NCBI GenBank assembly: GCA_002270465.1
Contig: NQOF01000003.1
Span: 744,001-808,000, forward strand
DNA: 64,000 nt
DNA from: Blautia hominis
GTDB taxonomy: Bacteria > Bacillota > Clostridia > Lachnospirales > Lachnospiraceae
Direction of reading: 5' to 3'
Shown here in pieces: positions 17,627 through 25,894 of the stretch. Each line of letters starts with the position of its first letter. Position 1 is the first letter of the stretch. A program made the translations under genes and the position numbers. Under the pieces are notes generated by a model. That model saw nothing but the letters and a program-made list of their open reading frames with translations. It ran no database searches and had not been told where the DNA came from.

Positions 17627-18577
17627 ATGAGGACTATCAATTTTACACGTGAACATATGGCAGATGCCAGAGAACTTGCCCTGCTATGTTACCGGGAAGA
17701 ACGCAGCAGGGTACCTGTTCTGCCGGGTGCAGCGGAACTGCCTGATCTGACATATTTTGCGGACAATGGTCTCGGGGTGGCAGCATACGAAGATGGAAAG
17801 ATGCTGGGGTTTCTATGCTGCACGGAACCCTTTGACCATGCGTTTGGCTCCACGGATGCCAGGGGAGTCTTTTCCCCCATGGGAGCTAACGCGGCAGTAA
17901 CGCAAGACAGAGATAAAATATATGCTGCCATGTACCAGCATGCCGCGCAGAAATGGGTAAAGGCCGGGGCAGTCAGCCATGGCATCTGTTTATATGCTCA
18001 TGAGGAAGCTGCGCAGCAGCAGTTTTTCAGGTACGGTTTTGGCCTGCGCTGCATAGACGCCATCCGAACTATGGAACCGATCGCCTGTAATCTTAACGAA
18101 GGTTATGAAATGGAGGAACTAACCGGAGAGACCATTGATACAGCATATCCACTGGAGGTCATGTTGAACCGCCATTTTTACAACAGCCCGCTTTTTATGA
18201 ACCGGCCTTTGGCTTCCCGTGAAGTATTCTGCAGTACATTTACAGCAGATCAGGGCAGGTGCTTTCTGACAAAATACAAAGGAAAACCATGTGCATATCT
18301 CATGATATCACAGTCAGGTGAAACCTGTATCACGGAAATTCCGGAATATCTGCATATTACAGGAGCATACTGCCTTCCGGAATACAGGGGCAGAGGCGTT
18401 TTCCGGAATCTACTGAGTTATGCGGTAAATCTATTAAAAAAAGAAGGCTATACCTGTCTGGGGGTAGACTACGAGAGCCTGAACCCGGCAGCGTATGCCT
18501 TCTGGCAGAAATATTTTGCTGCGTATACCCACGGCCTTGTACGCCGAATAGATGAACATATCCTGCAGGTATTATAA
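17627..18577 (+). CDS. GNAT-family N-acetyltransferase, two-part
   Basis: A 316-residue protein. The C-terminal third has a recognisable GNAT fold with the acetyl-CoA loop YCLPEYRGRGVFRNLLSYAV (consensus Q/RxxGxG/A) and the family-typical ending VDYESLNPAAYAFWQKYF. The N-terminal half (FTREHMADARELALLCYREE... GKMLGFLCC) looks like a second, degenerate GNAT domain, so the protein may be a tandem acetyltransferase. The acceptor is unknown; the final AAYAFWQKYF segment is common in enzymes that act on amino groups of small molecules. It is preceded by AAAAGGAG and ends about 50 bases before a small inverted repeat that separates it from the convergent peptidase gene. Confidence 0.85.
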   Translation: MRTINFTREHMADARELALLCYREERSRVPVLPGAAELPDLTYFADNGLGVAAYEDGKMLGFLCCTEPFDHAFGSTDARGVFSPMGANAAVTQDRDKIYAAMYQHAAQKWVKAGAVSHGICLYAHEEAAQQQFFRYGFGLRCIDAIRTMEPIACNLNEGYEMEELTGETIDTAYPLEVMLNRHFYNSPLFMNRPLASREVFCSTFTADQGRCFLTKYKGKPCAYLMISQSGETCITEIPEYLHITGAYCLPEYRGRGVFRNLLSYAVNLLKKEGYTCLGVDYESLNPAAYAFWQKYFAAYTHGLVRRIDEHILQVL

Positions 18578-18626
18578 GGATTCTTGATTACCGCTTATGA
18601 TTTTTGCGGGATATGGAAGGTTCATC

Positions 18627-18679
18627 TGCGGTAGTCACTGAATGAAAAGGCAGCTGCCATTGTATTCGTGACTGCCGCA
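18627..18679. repeat. Short member of the hairpin-core family
   Basis: TGCGGTAGTCAC (18627-18638) pairs with GTGACTGCCGCA (18668-18679), 12 bp with one G-U-type pair, around an inner GGCAG/CTGCC stem. The sequence CTGCGG-AGTCACT-AATGA and the shared position of CTGCC make it alignable to the cores at 22288-22323 and, less well, 27710-27745, but it lacks their long outer arms. It lies between convergent genes and may also act as a terminator. Confidence 0.55.
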
Positions 18680-18701
18680 ATGTTCAGACAGATGCACCGC
18701 T

Positions 18702-19733
18702 TTATCTAAGATATCCTTTTAAGAGCAGGAATGTATTCAGAACGCCGTCCACATGGCTTCTCTCGTACCCGTGTGAAGCATATACCCCGGGACCGATCAA
18801 TCCATGCCGCACATCATATCCTGCGGTAAGTGCCACATCTGCATCTGACCCATAATGAGGATACACATCTACCGCATACGAAAGCCCCATATCCCGGGCT
18901 GTTTTCACCAGTGATGTAACTAAATCATAATTATAAGGCCCCCTGCTGTCCTTGGCACAGATAGATACCTGCCGCTCTGTGCAGCTAAGCCCCTCACCGA
19001 CACATCCCATATCCACAGAGATCACCTCCGTCACCCCATCCGGAACAGAGGCAGCTCCGCCGTGGCCCACCTCCTCAAATACGGTCATATGCTGATAGAC
19101 TCTGTTTTCCAGCGTTATCTTTTCATCCTTCACATATTTTGCATAACCCAGTAAAACAGCTGCACTGAGTTTGTCATCCAGAAAACGGCTTTTAATATAT
19201 CCCGATCTGGTTATCACTGTTCTGGGATCAAAACATACATAATCCCCTGTGGAGATCCCAAGTGCGGCTGCATCCTCCCTGTCAGCGATAGGTTCATCCG
19301 GCACGATCTCCAGGGTATCAAATGTTCTTCCGGTCTTATCATACTTCCCGTTTACATGGACCGAAGCATTGACAAGCTGGCAGGTTCCCTCATAAATACC
19401 GTCAAAACGGGTAATGATCCTGCAATTTTCCGCCTCTGCATTATTGGCGTTCATTCCGCCTATAGGTGTGATCTTCAGCCGTCCATTACTCTTGATCTCT
19501 GAGACCATAGCACCCAGGGTATCCACATGTGCTTCCAAAAGGACCCCGTTTGCCCTGTCACCGCTTTCCAGGTCCACCAGCACGCCCCCTTTGACGGTTT
19601 TTTCAGGGAGATATCCCAATCTTTTATATTCCTCCATCAGATAATCCGTAACTTCCTGTGTGTATCCCGACGGACTGTCAATTGCCAGAAGCATTTTCAT
19701 CTGTTCCAGTATGTATTCTAAATATTTGTCCAT
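18702..19733 (-). CDS. M42-family metallopeptidase (glutamyl aminopeptidase/endoglucanase-like)
   Basis: A 343-residue cytosolic peptidase of the M42 family. Visible metal and catalytic motifs are LLEAHVDTLG (first His/Asp ligands), TVFEEVGHGG (catalytic Glu pair), VSVDMGCVG (Asp ligand) and the final SHGYERSH (His ligand). The PA-like lid domain lies between about 75 and 190. M42 enzymes are usually dodecameric aminopeptidases that trim peptides taken up or released in the cell. ATG 19733 is chosen because GGAGGAG lies directly before it; a longer frame to 19844 has no ribosome site. It is downstream of the queuosine-salvage pair on the same strand, with a 67-nt gap. Confidence 0.9.
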   Translation of the reverse strand: MDKYLEYILEQMKMLLAIDSPSGYTQEVTDYLMEEYKRLGYLPEKTVKGGVLVDLESGDRANGVLLEAHVDTLGAMVSEIKSNGRLKITPIGGMNANNAEAENCRIITRFDGIYEGTCQLVNASVHVNGKYDKTGRTFDTLEIVPDEPIADREDAAALGISTGDYVCFDPRTVITRSGYIKSRFLDDKLSAAVLLGYAKYVKDEKITLENRVYQHMTVFEEVGHGGAASVPDGVTEVISVDMGCVGEGLSCTERQVSICAKDSRGPYNYDLVTSLVKTARDMGLSYAVDVYPHYGSDADVALTAGYDVRHGLIGPGVYASHGYERSHVDGVLNTFLLLKGYLR

Positions 19734-19800
19734 AATAAATTCTCCTCCTGATCTAAAAACAGAGTGCATACTGTTTTCAACAGCAGGCACCCTGAACAAG

Positions 19801-20535
19801 TTACAATTCAAGCGCAGCATTTTTCTTTTTTGCCGCGGCTCCATCTTTTTTATGTTTCATCCAACGCGCTAAATATACAAACGGTGTGTCAAGCAGACTG
19901 GTGAATACAAAAATCACATAGCTGGAAACACAGATATGCAGAAGCACCGGGAGCGGATACATGCCCCAAAATGCACCAAAGGTATATAACACGGTATTCA
20001 AAAGCTGCGATACCAAGGTGGAACCGTTATTACGCAGCCATAAAAAACTTTCCGCATCTCCAAACCGTTTTGTGGTAAATGCCCACCATTTATGATAGGC
20101 CCACACATCAAATTTCTGAGACACCGCGTAAACCAGCAGACTGGCAAAAAGCAGGCGCGGTGTGTTGGAAAAGATCGTATGGAACGCGGGACTTGCCCAG
20201 TCGTTAGCTGAAGGTGTATATAAAAGCCACATCTGGGAAACCAGTATAAAACAGCAGGAGGTACAGATTCCCAGGTTGACGGCTTTCTGTGCCTGTTTCT
20301 TTCCGCCGACCTCACTGATAATATCGGTCACAAGAAAAGACGAGGCAAACAGTACATTTCCCAGGGTCTGCTCCATGCCAAAAGCCTTCACCATGAGCAA
20401 CACTTCAATGTTGGCAGTGATGGTACAGAAAACAGTCCATCCATACAGGCCGGACACATCAAAAAAGTAATATGCCAGCAATACAAAACTATAGATCAGT
20501 ACCAGGGATACAATTAACAAAATTTCATTACTCAT
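19801..20535 (-). CDS. yhhQ: Queuosine precursor transporter, YhhQ/QPTR family
   Basis: A 244-residue membrane protein with about six transmembrane helices and the conserved YhhQ features: LFASSFLVTDIISEVGGKKQAQKAVNLG (split here as SSFLVTDIISEVGGKKQA in the loop) and LLNTVLYTFGAFWG. Family members import queuine, queuosine or preQ1/preQ0 for tRNA modification. The start ATG 20535 overlaps the end of the radical SAM gene by eight bases, so the two are translationally coupled. The preQ1-I riboswitch upstream of the pair independently supports a queuosine role. Confidence 0.92.
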   Translation of the reverse strand: MSNEILLIVSLVLIYSFVLLAYYFFDVSGLYGWTVFCTITANIEVLLMVKAFGMEQTLGNVLFASSFLVTDIISEVGGKKQAQKAVNLGICTSCCFILVSQMWLLYTPSANDWASPAFHTIFSNTPRLLFASLLVYAVSQKFDVWAYHKWWAFTTKRFGDAESFLWLRNNGSTLVSQLLNTVLYTFGAFWGMYPLPVLLHICVSSYVIFVFTSLLDTPFVYLARWMKHKKDGAAAKKKNAALEL

Positions 20536-21256
20536 ATTTGTCACCTACCCCAAATTCCGTATTTTCCATCAGGATATCAACCCGCTCATTCCCTATATAA
20601 ACAGGATAAAGAGTTTGGGCAAATATCCGTATCACATCCCTGTCCGGCTTCATTTTAGTGGAATTCTCCACCATAACATTGATACAGATCCTCTCAAAGA
20701 AAGAAAGCCCTGTCTCAATATCACTTTTCATAGAAGCATACGTCTGACCTGTAAGGCCGAACAACAGACATACTTCGTCTGCGTATTTGGCAATTTCCCG
20801 GGGAGAAGCGGCAGCAATTCCCTTTTGGAGAACCTTTTCACGAAATTCCTCATCAAAAGTCTCCACCCCCATCTTGATCTTCAGACAGATACCTTTTTCT
20901 GCGAAAAAATCACGTGCTGCCTGAATCGCATCCTTATGCATCCAGTGACATTCAAAATGCAGCTCCCGTATCCCTCTTTCCGCACAGACCTCACGAATCA
21001 GTTGTAAAGTCCTCTCATCCAGGTCACAAAAACTACCTGAGTTGATCACTTCCAGTCTGTGAAAACAGCCTGTGACCTTAGCAAGCTCGACCTGATTCAA
21101 ATGAAAGTTAGCTTCCTCATCCCTGGAAAAATCCAGATGATAATCACAGAATGTACAGCGGCGCCATTTACAGCCGCTTCCCCGAAGGAGCAAAATCTCC
21201 CGGGGATTCTTTTCCCGTATGACACTATAACGGTTACTTGGTTCTTGAATACTCAT
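20528..21256 (-). CDS. Radical SAM protein, probable queuine-salvage lyase (QueL-like)
   Basis: A 242-residue radical SAM enzyme. The cluster-binding cysteines are C29, C34 and C37 (GCKWRRCTFCDYH), a CX4CX2C spacing instead of the common CX3CX2C. Further motifs are VINSGSFCDL at about 70 and KMGVETFDEEFREKVL, the strand that usually contacts SAM. In Clostridioides difficile a radical SAM enzyme, QueL, next to a YhhQ transporter frees queuine from salvaged queuosine; the same pairing and a preQ1-I riboswitch make that the best guess here. I cannot confirm orthology from sequence alone. The start is preceded by a ribosome site that forms part of the riboswitch tail. Confidence 0.75.
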   Translation of the reverse strand: MSIQEPSNRYSVIREKNPREILLLRGSGCKWRRCTFCDYHLDFSRDEEANFHLNQVELAKVTGCFHRLEVINSGSFCDLDERTLQLIREVCAERGIRELHFECHWMHKDAIQAARDFFAEKGICLKIKMGVETFDEEFREKVLQKGIAAASPREIAKYADEVCLLFGLTGQTYASMKSDIETGLSFFERICINVMVENSTKMKPDRDVIRIFAQTLYPVYIGNERVDILMENTEFGVGDKYE

Positions 21257-21265
21257 TTTTTTCTC

Positions 21266-21306
21266 TCCTTAGTTTTATTTATAGACAGGATGGTTACGAA
21301 CTGTCT
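21266..21306 (-). promoter_or_regulatory. preQ1-I riboswitch
   Basis: Read on the minus strand: P1 stem AGACAG/CTGTCT around a loop GTTCGTAACCATC, followed by the A-rich tail ATAAATAAAACTAAGG that overlaps the ribosome site. This matches the class I preQ1 aptamer consensus (stem, C-rich loop, then AAAAAACTAA-type tail that forms a pseudoknot). Because the tail contains the Shine-Dalgarno sequence, control is probably translational: preQ1 binding would shut off the radical SAM/YhhQ pair. Confidence 0.85.
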
Positions 21307-21385
21307 TTTTGGAATCCACCAAAAAACAGGGGGTTCCATGAGGCACATTCTAGCAGAAAGCCTGCAAAAATACAAGGGAAAATCA

Positions 21386-21415
21386 TTGACGTAAGACGTC
21401 TATCTGTACTATACT
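21386..21415 (+). promoter_or_regulatory. Promoter of nrdR
   Basis: TTGACG (21386-21391), 18 bp, TATACT (21410-21415). It lies about 190 bases before the start codon, leaving a leader that contains the duplication described at 21425-21592. Confidence 0.5.
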
Positions 21416-21424
21416 AAGCCATAG

Positions 21425-21592
21425 ATAACTTTACGTAACTATTCAGGAGGTCTGCGCATTCACTGCGCTGACCGTAAGAAAGTGTACCACGGCCAAGCAA
21501 AAATCCCATCGCCAAGGCGATTTTGCATGGATTTTTGTCTGTAACTGTGAGGATACTGAACAGTTATAACTTTACATAACATATCAAGGAGG
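21425..21592 (+). repeat. Duplicated nrdR leader flanking a hairpin-rich insert
   Basis: ATAACTTTACGTAAC (21425-21439) recurs as ATAACTTTACATAAC (21566-21580), and both are followed by a TATCA/GGAGG-like ribosome site, so about 27 bases including the Shine-Dalgarno are repeated. Inverted ends TAACTATTCAG (21436-21446) and CTGAACAGTTA (21556-21566) border the insert. Inside, AAAAATCC/GGATTTTT enclose ATCGCC/GGCGAT. It looks like an inserted repeat with target duplication, or a structured leader. Confidence 0.6.
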
Positions 21593-21600
21593 ACTTTTAA

Positions 21601-22050
21601 ATGAAATGTCCATTTTGCAATCAAGACAACACCCGTGTCATAGATTCCAGACCGGTTCCAGATAATAATTCCATCCGAAGAAGGAGACAATGTGACGAGT
21701 GCGGCAAGCGCTTCACCACCTACGAGAAAATAGAGACGATCCCTCTGGTGGTCATCAAAAAAGACCAGAGCCGGGAGCAATACGACCGCACCAAAATCCA
21801 GGACGGCATCATGCGTGCCTGCTACAAACGTCCAATCTCGGTGGAACAGATTGAGAAGATCATCGACGAGATCGAAACTGAAATCTTCAACAAAGAAGAC
21901 CGTGAAATCCCCAGCACCCAGATCGGTGAGATCGTCATGGACAAACTAAAAGACCTAGACGCCGTAACCTACGTCCGTTTCGCCTCCGTCTACCGCGAAT
22001 TCAAAGACGTAAACACCTTCATGGACGAACTAAAAAAAATCCTGAATTAA
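21601..22050 (+). CDS. nrdR: Transcriptional repressor NrdR
   Basis: A 149-residue protein with an N-terminal zinc ribbon (MKCPFCNQDN ... CDECGKRFTTYEKIE, four cysteines) and a C-terminal ATP-cone domain (VVIKKDQSREQYDRTKIQDGI). NrdR senses ATP/dATP through the cone and represses ribonucleotide reductase genes at NrdR boxes. Length and residues are those of a complete family member. The last 38 codons use C or A at the third position in 33 cases, unlike the first half of the gene and with rare CTA leucines; this bias continues into the intergenic region and the neighbouring long inverted repeat. Confidence 0.97.
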   Translation: MKCPFCNQDNTRVIDSRPVPDNNSIRRRRQCDECGKRFTTYEKIETIPLVVIKKDQSREQYDRTKIQDGIMRACYKRPISVEQIEKIIDEIETEIFNKEDREIPSTQIGEIVMDKLKDLDAVTYVRFASVYREFKDVNTFMDELKKILN

Positions 22051-22203
22051 TTTTAAACAAAGTGCGTTCATCATAAATTACGCAAAATAAATATCATCCT
22101 CACCTATTTACTAAGCCCACCCATCAAACCTTCCGAAGCCATCCCGCTGCACCCCGCCAACACTCTCCCCCGGCAACATTATTTTTTCAGCCAAAACCTA
22201 CAG

Positions 22204-22405
22204 GATTTGGAGGGGATGCGGGGGCCTGGGTGCGGGGGAAAATTCAGTAGGTTTAGTGGAGCGGCTGGCAGATCCACCTGCGGCAGTCACTTAATGAAGA
22301 GGCCGCTGCCGATGAATTTAGTGAATGCCAGCAGGTTAGCTGCCTGCCAGCGGAACGTCGGATGAATCTTCCCCCGCACCCAGGCCCCCGCATCCCCTCC
22401 AAATC
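22204..22405. repeat. 202-bp inverted repeat with 37-bp perfect arms and conserved core
   Basis: Bases 22204-22240 are the exact reverse complement of 22369-22405 (37 of 37). Inside are further stems (GCTGGCAG/CTGCCAGC, ACCTGC/GCAGGT) leading to a 36-nt core hairpin at 22288-22323. That core aligns without gaps to 27710-27745, with 29 of 36 identical positions, while the outer arms of the two elements are unrelated. It sits between the nrdR stop and the ABC importer promoter. No ORF. It could be a structured RNA or a hairpin-type mobile element; I do not recognise a named family. Confidence 0.85.
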
Positions 22406-22437
22406 TCGTAACCCTCCCCATGTATCCTAAATAATAC

Positions 22438-22466
22438 TTGCAATCCCCCCATCATTTCGATACAAT
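22438..22466 (+). promoter_or_regulatory. Promoter of the peptide/nickel-type importer operon
   Basis: TTGCAA (22438-22443), 17 bp, TACAAT (22461-22466), about 50 bases before the lipoprotein start. Confidence 0.5.
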
Positions 22467-22517
22467 AACCATGACAATTAAATAATGAGGGAACTTCTAA
22501 TGTTTAAAGGAGAAACC

Positions 22518-24089
22518 ATGAAAAGAGCAAGATTAATTTTAACACTTCTCTTTGCACTTACCCTGACTACTGTACTCGGCGGCTGCCAAGACAAAAAGGA
22601 AAGCGGTAAAGAGTCCAAAAACAACGAAAGTTCCACAGAAACAAAAGCGGAACCAACCATGGGAGGTTCCATTGTAGTAGGAATTCCTCAGGATATAGAG
22701 GATAGTCTTGACCCACACAAATCGGTAGCGGCAGGAACCAAAGAAGTCCTATTCAATATTTATGAAGGCTTAGTAAAGCCGGATGAAAAAGGCAATTACA
22801 TGGATGCAGTAGCCCAGTCGCACACCATTTCAGAGGATGGCAGGACCTACACCTTTACACTGCGTGAAGGCGTAAAATTCCACAATGGAGCGGACGTTAC
22901 CGTAGACGATGTGAAATATTCGATCGAGCGATGCGCCGGTATCACGGAAGGAACAGAACCGTTGATAGCGGCGTTTTCTAATGTGGAAAACGTTGAAACT
23001 CCCGATGACAAAACCATTGTCATCCATTTAAAAGAAGCCGACACAGAATTCCTGGCATACCTGATCGTGGCAGTTATCCCAAAAGATGTGCAGGACCTGG
23101 CAACCAATCCGGTGGGCACAGGCCCGTTTATGTATGAGTCCCGCTCCCCTCAGGAGAATATTAAGATCAAAAAATTCGCAGACTACTGGGATAGTGAGCA
23201 TCAGGCATATCTGGATGAAGTCACCTTCAAAGTGGTAAGTGACAGCAATGCCATTGTGACGGGATTAAAAGGCGGCTCCCTGGATATGATGGCACGAATT
23301 GACTCCAACCAGTCTGCCCAGCTCAAAGGAGAGGATTTTACGATCTATGAAGGCGGCATGAATCTGGTACAGGCACTATATCTGAACAATGCGGAAGCCC
23401 CCTTTGATGATATAAAGGTACGTCAGGCTCTCTGTTATGCAGTGAACCGTCAGGATGTCCTGGATATGATCGCAGACGGAAAAGGAACCATAATCGGCAG
23501 CAGTATGTTCCCGGCTTTTGACAAATACTACATGCCTGAACTTGCAGACAAATACCCACAGGATGTGAAGAAAGCAAAAGAACTGCTGGCTGAAGCCGGA
23601 TATCCGGATGGATTTGACATGACCATCACCGTACCGTCCAATTACCAGCAGCATGTGGACACGGCCCAGATTTTGGTGGAGCAGTTAAAACAGATCGGTG
23701 TCAACGCAGAGATCCAGCTTGTGGAATGGGACAGCTGGCTCAGTGATGTGTACGGTGACAGGAAATTCCAGTCCACTGTAGTTGGTGTGGATGCAGCTTA
23801 TTTAAGCGGCCGGGCCCTGCTGGAGCGCTTTACCTCAGATGCTTCCAAAAACTTTATAAACTTCAGCAATGAAGAGTATGATAAACTCTATCAGCAGGTA
23901 AAGAAAAGCACAGATGACGAGGAACAGACAGAACTTTACAAAAAGATGGAAACCATTCTGGCGGATGATGCGGCAAATGTCTACATCCAGGATATGGCAT
24001 CAGAGGTTGCACTGAGAAAGTCATACGGCGGCTTTACATTCTATCCTTTGTATGTGCTGGATATGGCAAAGATTTATAAGATAAAATAA
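22518..24089 (+). CDS. ABC transporter substrate-binding lipoprotein (family 5)
   Basis: A 523-residue solute-binding protein of the DppA/OppA/NikA family. Signal peptide with lipobox VLGGC, lipidated cysteine at residue 23, then a charged linker. Family features are DPHKSVAAGTKEVLFNIYEGLVKPDEKG, YTFTLREGVKFHNGADVTVDDVKYS and VGTGPFMYESRSPQENIKIKKF-type segments (each shortened here to its start: DPHKSVAAG, YTFTLREGVKFHNG, VGTGPF). ATG 22518 has AAAGGAG just upstream; the in-frame start at 22485 does not. Gene lengths in this operon (523, 314, 270, 277 and 241 residues) resemble NikABCDE more than DppABCDF, but the ligand, peptide, metal chelate or opine, cannot be decided. Confidence 0.92.
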   Translation: MKRARLILTLLFALTLTTVLGGCQDKKESGKESKNNESSTETKAEPTMGGSIVVGIPQDIEDSLDPHKSVAAGTKEVLFNIYEGLVKPDEKGNYMDAVAQSHTISEDGRTYTFTLREGVKFHNGADVTVDDVKYSIERCAGITEGTEPLIAAFSNVENVETPDDKTIVIHLKEADTEFLAYLIVAVIPKDVQDLATNPVGTGPFMYESRSPQENIKIKKFADYWDSEHQAYLDEVTFKVVSDSNAIVTGLKGGSLDMMARIDSNQSAQLKGEDFTIYEGGMNLVQALYLNNAEAPFDDIKVRQALCYAVNRQDVLDMIADGKGTIIGSSMFPAFDKYYMPELADKYPQDVKKAKELLAEAGYPDGFDMTITVPSNYQQHVDTAQILVEQLKQIGVNAEIQLVEWDSWLSDVYGDRKFQSTVVGVDAAYLSGRALLERFTSDASKNFINFSNEEYDKLYQQVKKSTDDEEQTELYKKMETILADDAANVYIQDMASEVALRKSYGGFTFYPLYVLDMAKIYKIK

Positions 24090-24120
24090 AGAATGGGACA
24101 CGGAAAAGGAGAAAGACAGA

Positions 24121-25065
24121 ATGAAATATATTGTGAAAAAAATAGGTACTCTCATTATAACATTGTTAATTGTCTCTTTTCTGTCTTTTATGGCCTTTTC
24201 CGTGATTCCCGGTGACGCAGCAAAATCAAAACTGGGAACAGAGGCCACAAAAGAACAGGTAGAGGCATTACAGCATGAGATGGGGTTAGACAAACCGGTG
24301 CTTGTCCGTTACGGTCTGTGGCTAAAGGATTTTGTGACCGGCGATATGGGGGAATCCTACAGCTATTCCATGCCTGTCCGGGATATGCTGGCAGATAAAA
24401 TACTGATCAATATCACTATGGTGCTGATAGGATTTTTAATTATCCTGCTGTTTTCCATTCCGCTCGGTATTTTTACTGCACAGCATGAGGGCGGCAGGCT
24501 TGACCGCCTTCTCATGACCTGTAATCAGGTGATCATGTCAGTACCCGGATTTTTTCTGGGTATCTTGATCACGTATTTGTTCGGACTGGTGCTCAGGTGG
24601 TTTACGCCCGGCGCGTATGTATCCCCCTCAGAAAGCTTCGGGGGATTTCTGGCATACCTCATAGCACCCAGTATAGCCATCGCACTCCCCAAAAGCGCAA
24701 TGGCAGTGAAGATGCTGCGCAGTTCTGTGATCACACAGCTTCGTATGGACTATGTGCGGACTGCCTACAGTCGGGGAAACAGGGCAGGACGGGTCCTCTA
24801 CAGGCATGTCTTGAAAAATGCACTGATCCCGGTGCTCACTTTCTGGGCTATGACCATTGCCGATATTATGGCAAACAGTATCATTCTGGAACAGGTATTT
24901 ACCATTCCCGGTATGGGCAGTCTGTTGATCACTTCCATATCCAACAGGGATTACCCGGTTGTCCAGGGAATCATTGTGCTGATTGCGGCTATGGTGGTTA
25001 TCATAAATTTCGCAGTGGATATTTTATATGGAAAAATAGACCCACGGATCCGCATGGATGCATAG
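24121..25065 (+). CDS. ABC importer permease, DppB/NikB type
   Basis: A 314-residue permease. Transmembrane helix 1 is at about 10-30, followed by the conserved extracellular segment VIPGDAAKSKLGTEATKEQ and MGLDKPVLVRYGLWL, typical of DppB-type subunits. The EAA loop is around YVRTAYSRGNRAGRVLYRHV near residue 220, and the C-terminal helix precedes DILYGKIDPRIR, the family-typical ending. It follows the binding-protein gene by 31 nt and forms the membrane channel with the next gene product. Confidence 0.94.
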   Translation: MKYIVKKIGTLIITLLIVSFLSFMAFSVIPGDAAKSKLGTEATKEQVEALQHEMGLDKPVLVRYGLWLKDFVTGDMGESYSYSMPVRDMLADKILINITMVLIGFLIILLFSIPLGIFTAQHEGGRLDRLLMTCNQVIMSVPGFFLGILITYLFGLVLRWFTPGAYVSPSESFGGFLAYLIAPSIAIALPKSAMAVKMLRSSVITQLRMDYVRTAYSRGNRAGRVLYRHVLKNALIPVLTFWAMTIADIMANSIILEQVFTIPGMGSLLITSISNRDYPVVQGIIVLIAAMVVIINFAVDILYGKIDPRIRMDA

Positions 25066-25080
25066 GCAGGAGGAGAGAAG

Positions 25081-25893
25081 ATGAGAAAAGACAGAAAAAA
25101 AATGCCGGGCAATTTGTTCGTCGGCGCTTCCCTTGCAGGATTCATGCTGTTGTTTTTATTGATCGGACTTTTGTATACCCCTTATGATCCGGATGCCATG
25201 AGCGGCGGAGCAAAATTTGCGGCACCTTCTTTGGCCCACCTGTTTGGATGTGACCAGTTTGGGCGGGATATTTTAAGCCGTGTCATGAAGGGGACGGGAA
25301 CCACCTTTTTTGTGGGTGCGGCAACGGTCCTGATCGGAGGCGGGGCCGGACTTTTGGTGGGTGCGTTTACCGGATATTTTGGCGGGTGGCTGGACGAGGT
25401 GCTGATGCGTTTCAATGACGCTGTGGTTTCGTTTCCCAGCATTTTGCTGGCACTGGTATTTATCAGTATTTTAGGACCGGGAAAATATAACGTGATCCTG
25501 GCCCTTGGCGTGGTATTTATCCCAAGCTTTGCCCGTATGACCAGAAGTGAATTTATTTCCCAGAGGGAAATGGATTATGTAAAAAGTGCGAGACTGATGG
25601 GTGCATCCCATCTGCGGATCATTTTTGTGCATATTCTTCCCAATACGCTTCCCACAATTCTGGCAACGGCTGCCATTGGATTTAATAACGCTGTTTTGGC
25701 TGAGGCGGGGATGAGTTATCTGGGGATCGGCGTGCAGCCGCCGGATGCCAGCCTTGGAAGAATGCTGTCGGAATCCCAGGCGTATCTGGCAACAGCCCCC
25801 TGGTGTGCCCTGTTTCCGGGGGTGGCAGTTATCCTCCTGGCACTGGGATTTTCTTTGCTGAGTGATGGTCTGCAGAAGAAAGGCGGGAAGTGA
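25081..25893 (+). CDS. ABC importer permease, DppC/NikC type
   Basis: A 270-residue partner permease. After the first helix comes the DppC signature HLFGCDQFGRDILSRVMKGT, then the EAA loop YVKSARLMGASHLRIIFVHI near residue 165 and the motif AGMSYLGIGVQPPDASLGRM in the second half. Spacing to the previous gene is 15 nt with a GGAGGAG ribosome site. Only one base separates its stop codon from the next start, showing tight coupling with the ATPase gene. Confidence 0.94.
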   Translation: MRKDRKKMPGNLFVGASLAGFMLLFLLIGLLYTPYDPDAMSGGAKFAAPSLAHLFGCDQFGRDILSRVMKGTGTTFFVGAATVLIGGGAGLLVGAFTGYFGGWLDEVLMRFNDAVVSFPSILLALVFISILGPGKYNVILALGVVFIPSFARMTRSEFISQREMDYVKSARLMGASHLRIIFVHILPNTLPTILATAAIGFNNAVLAEAGMSYLGIGVQPPDASLGRMLSESQAYLATAPWCALFPGVAVILLALGFSLLSDGLQKKGGK

Positions 25894-25894
25894 T

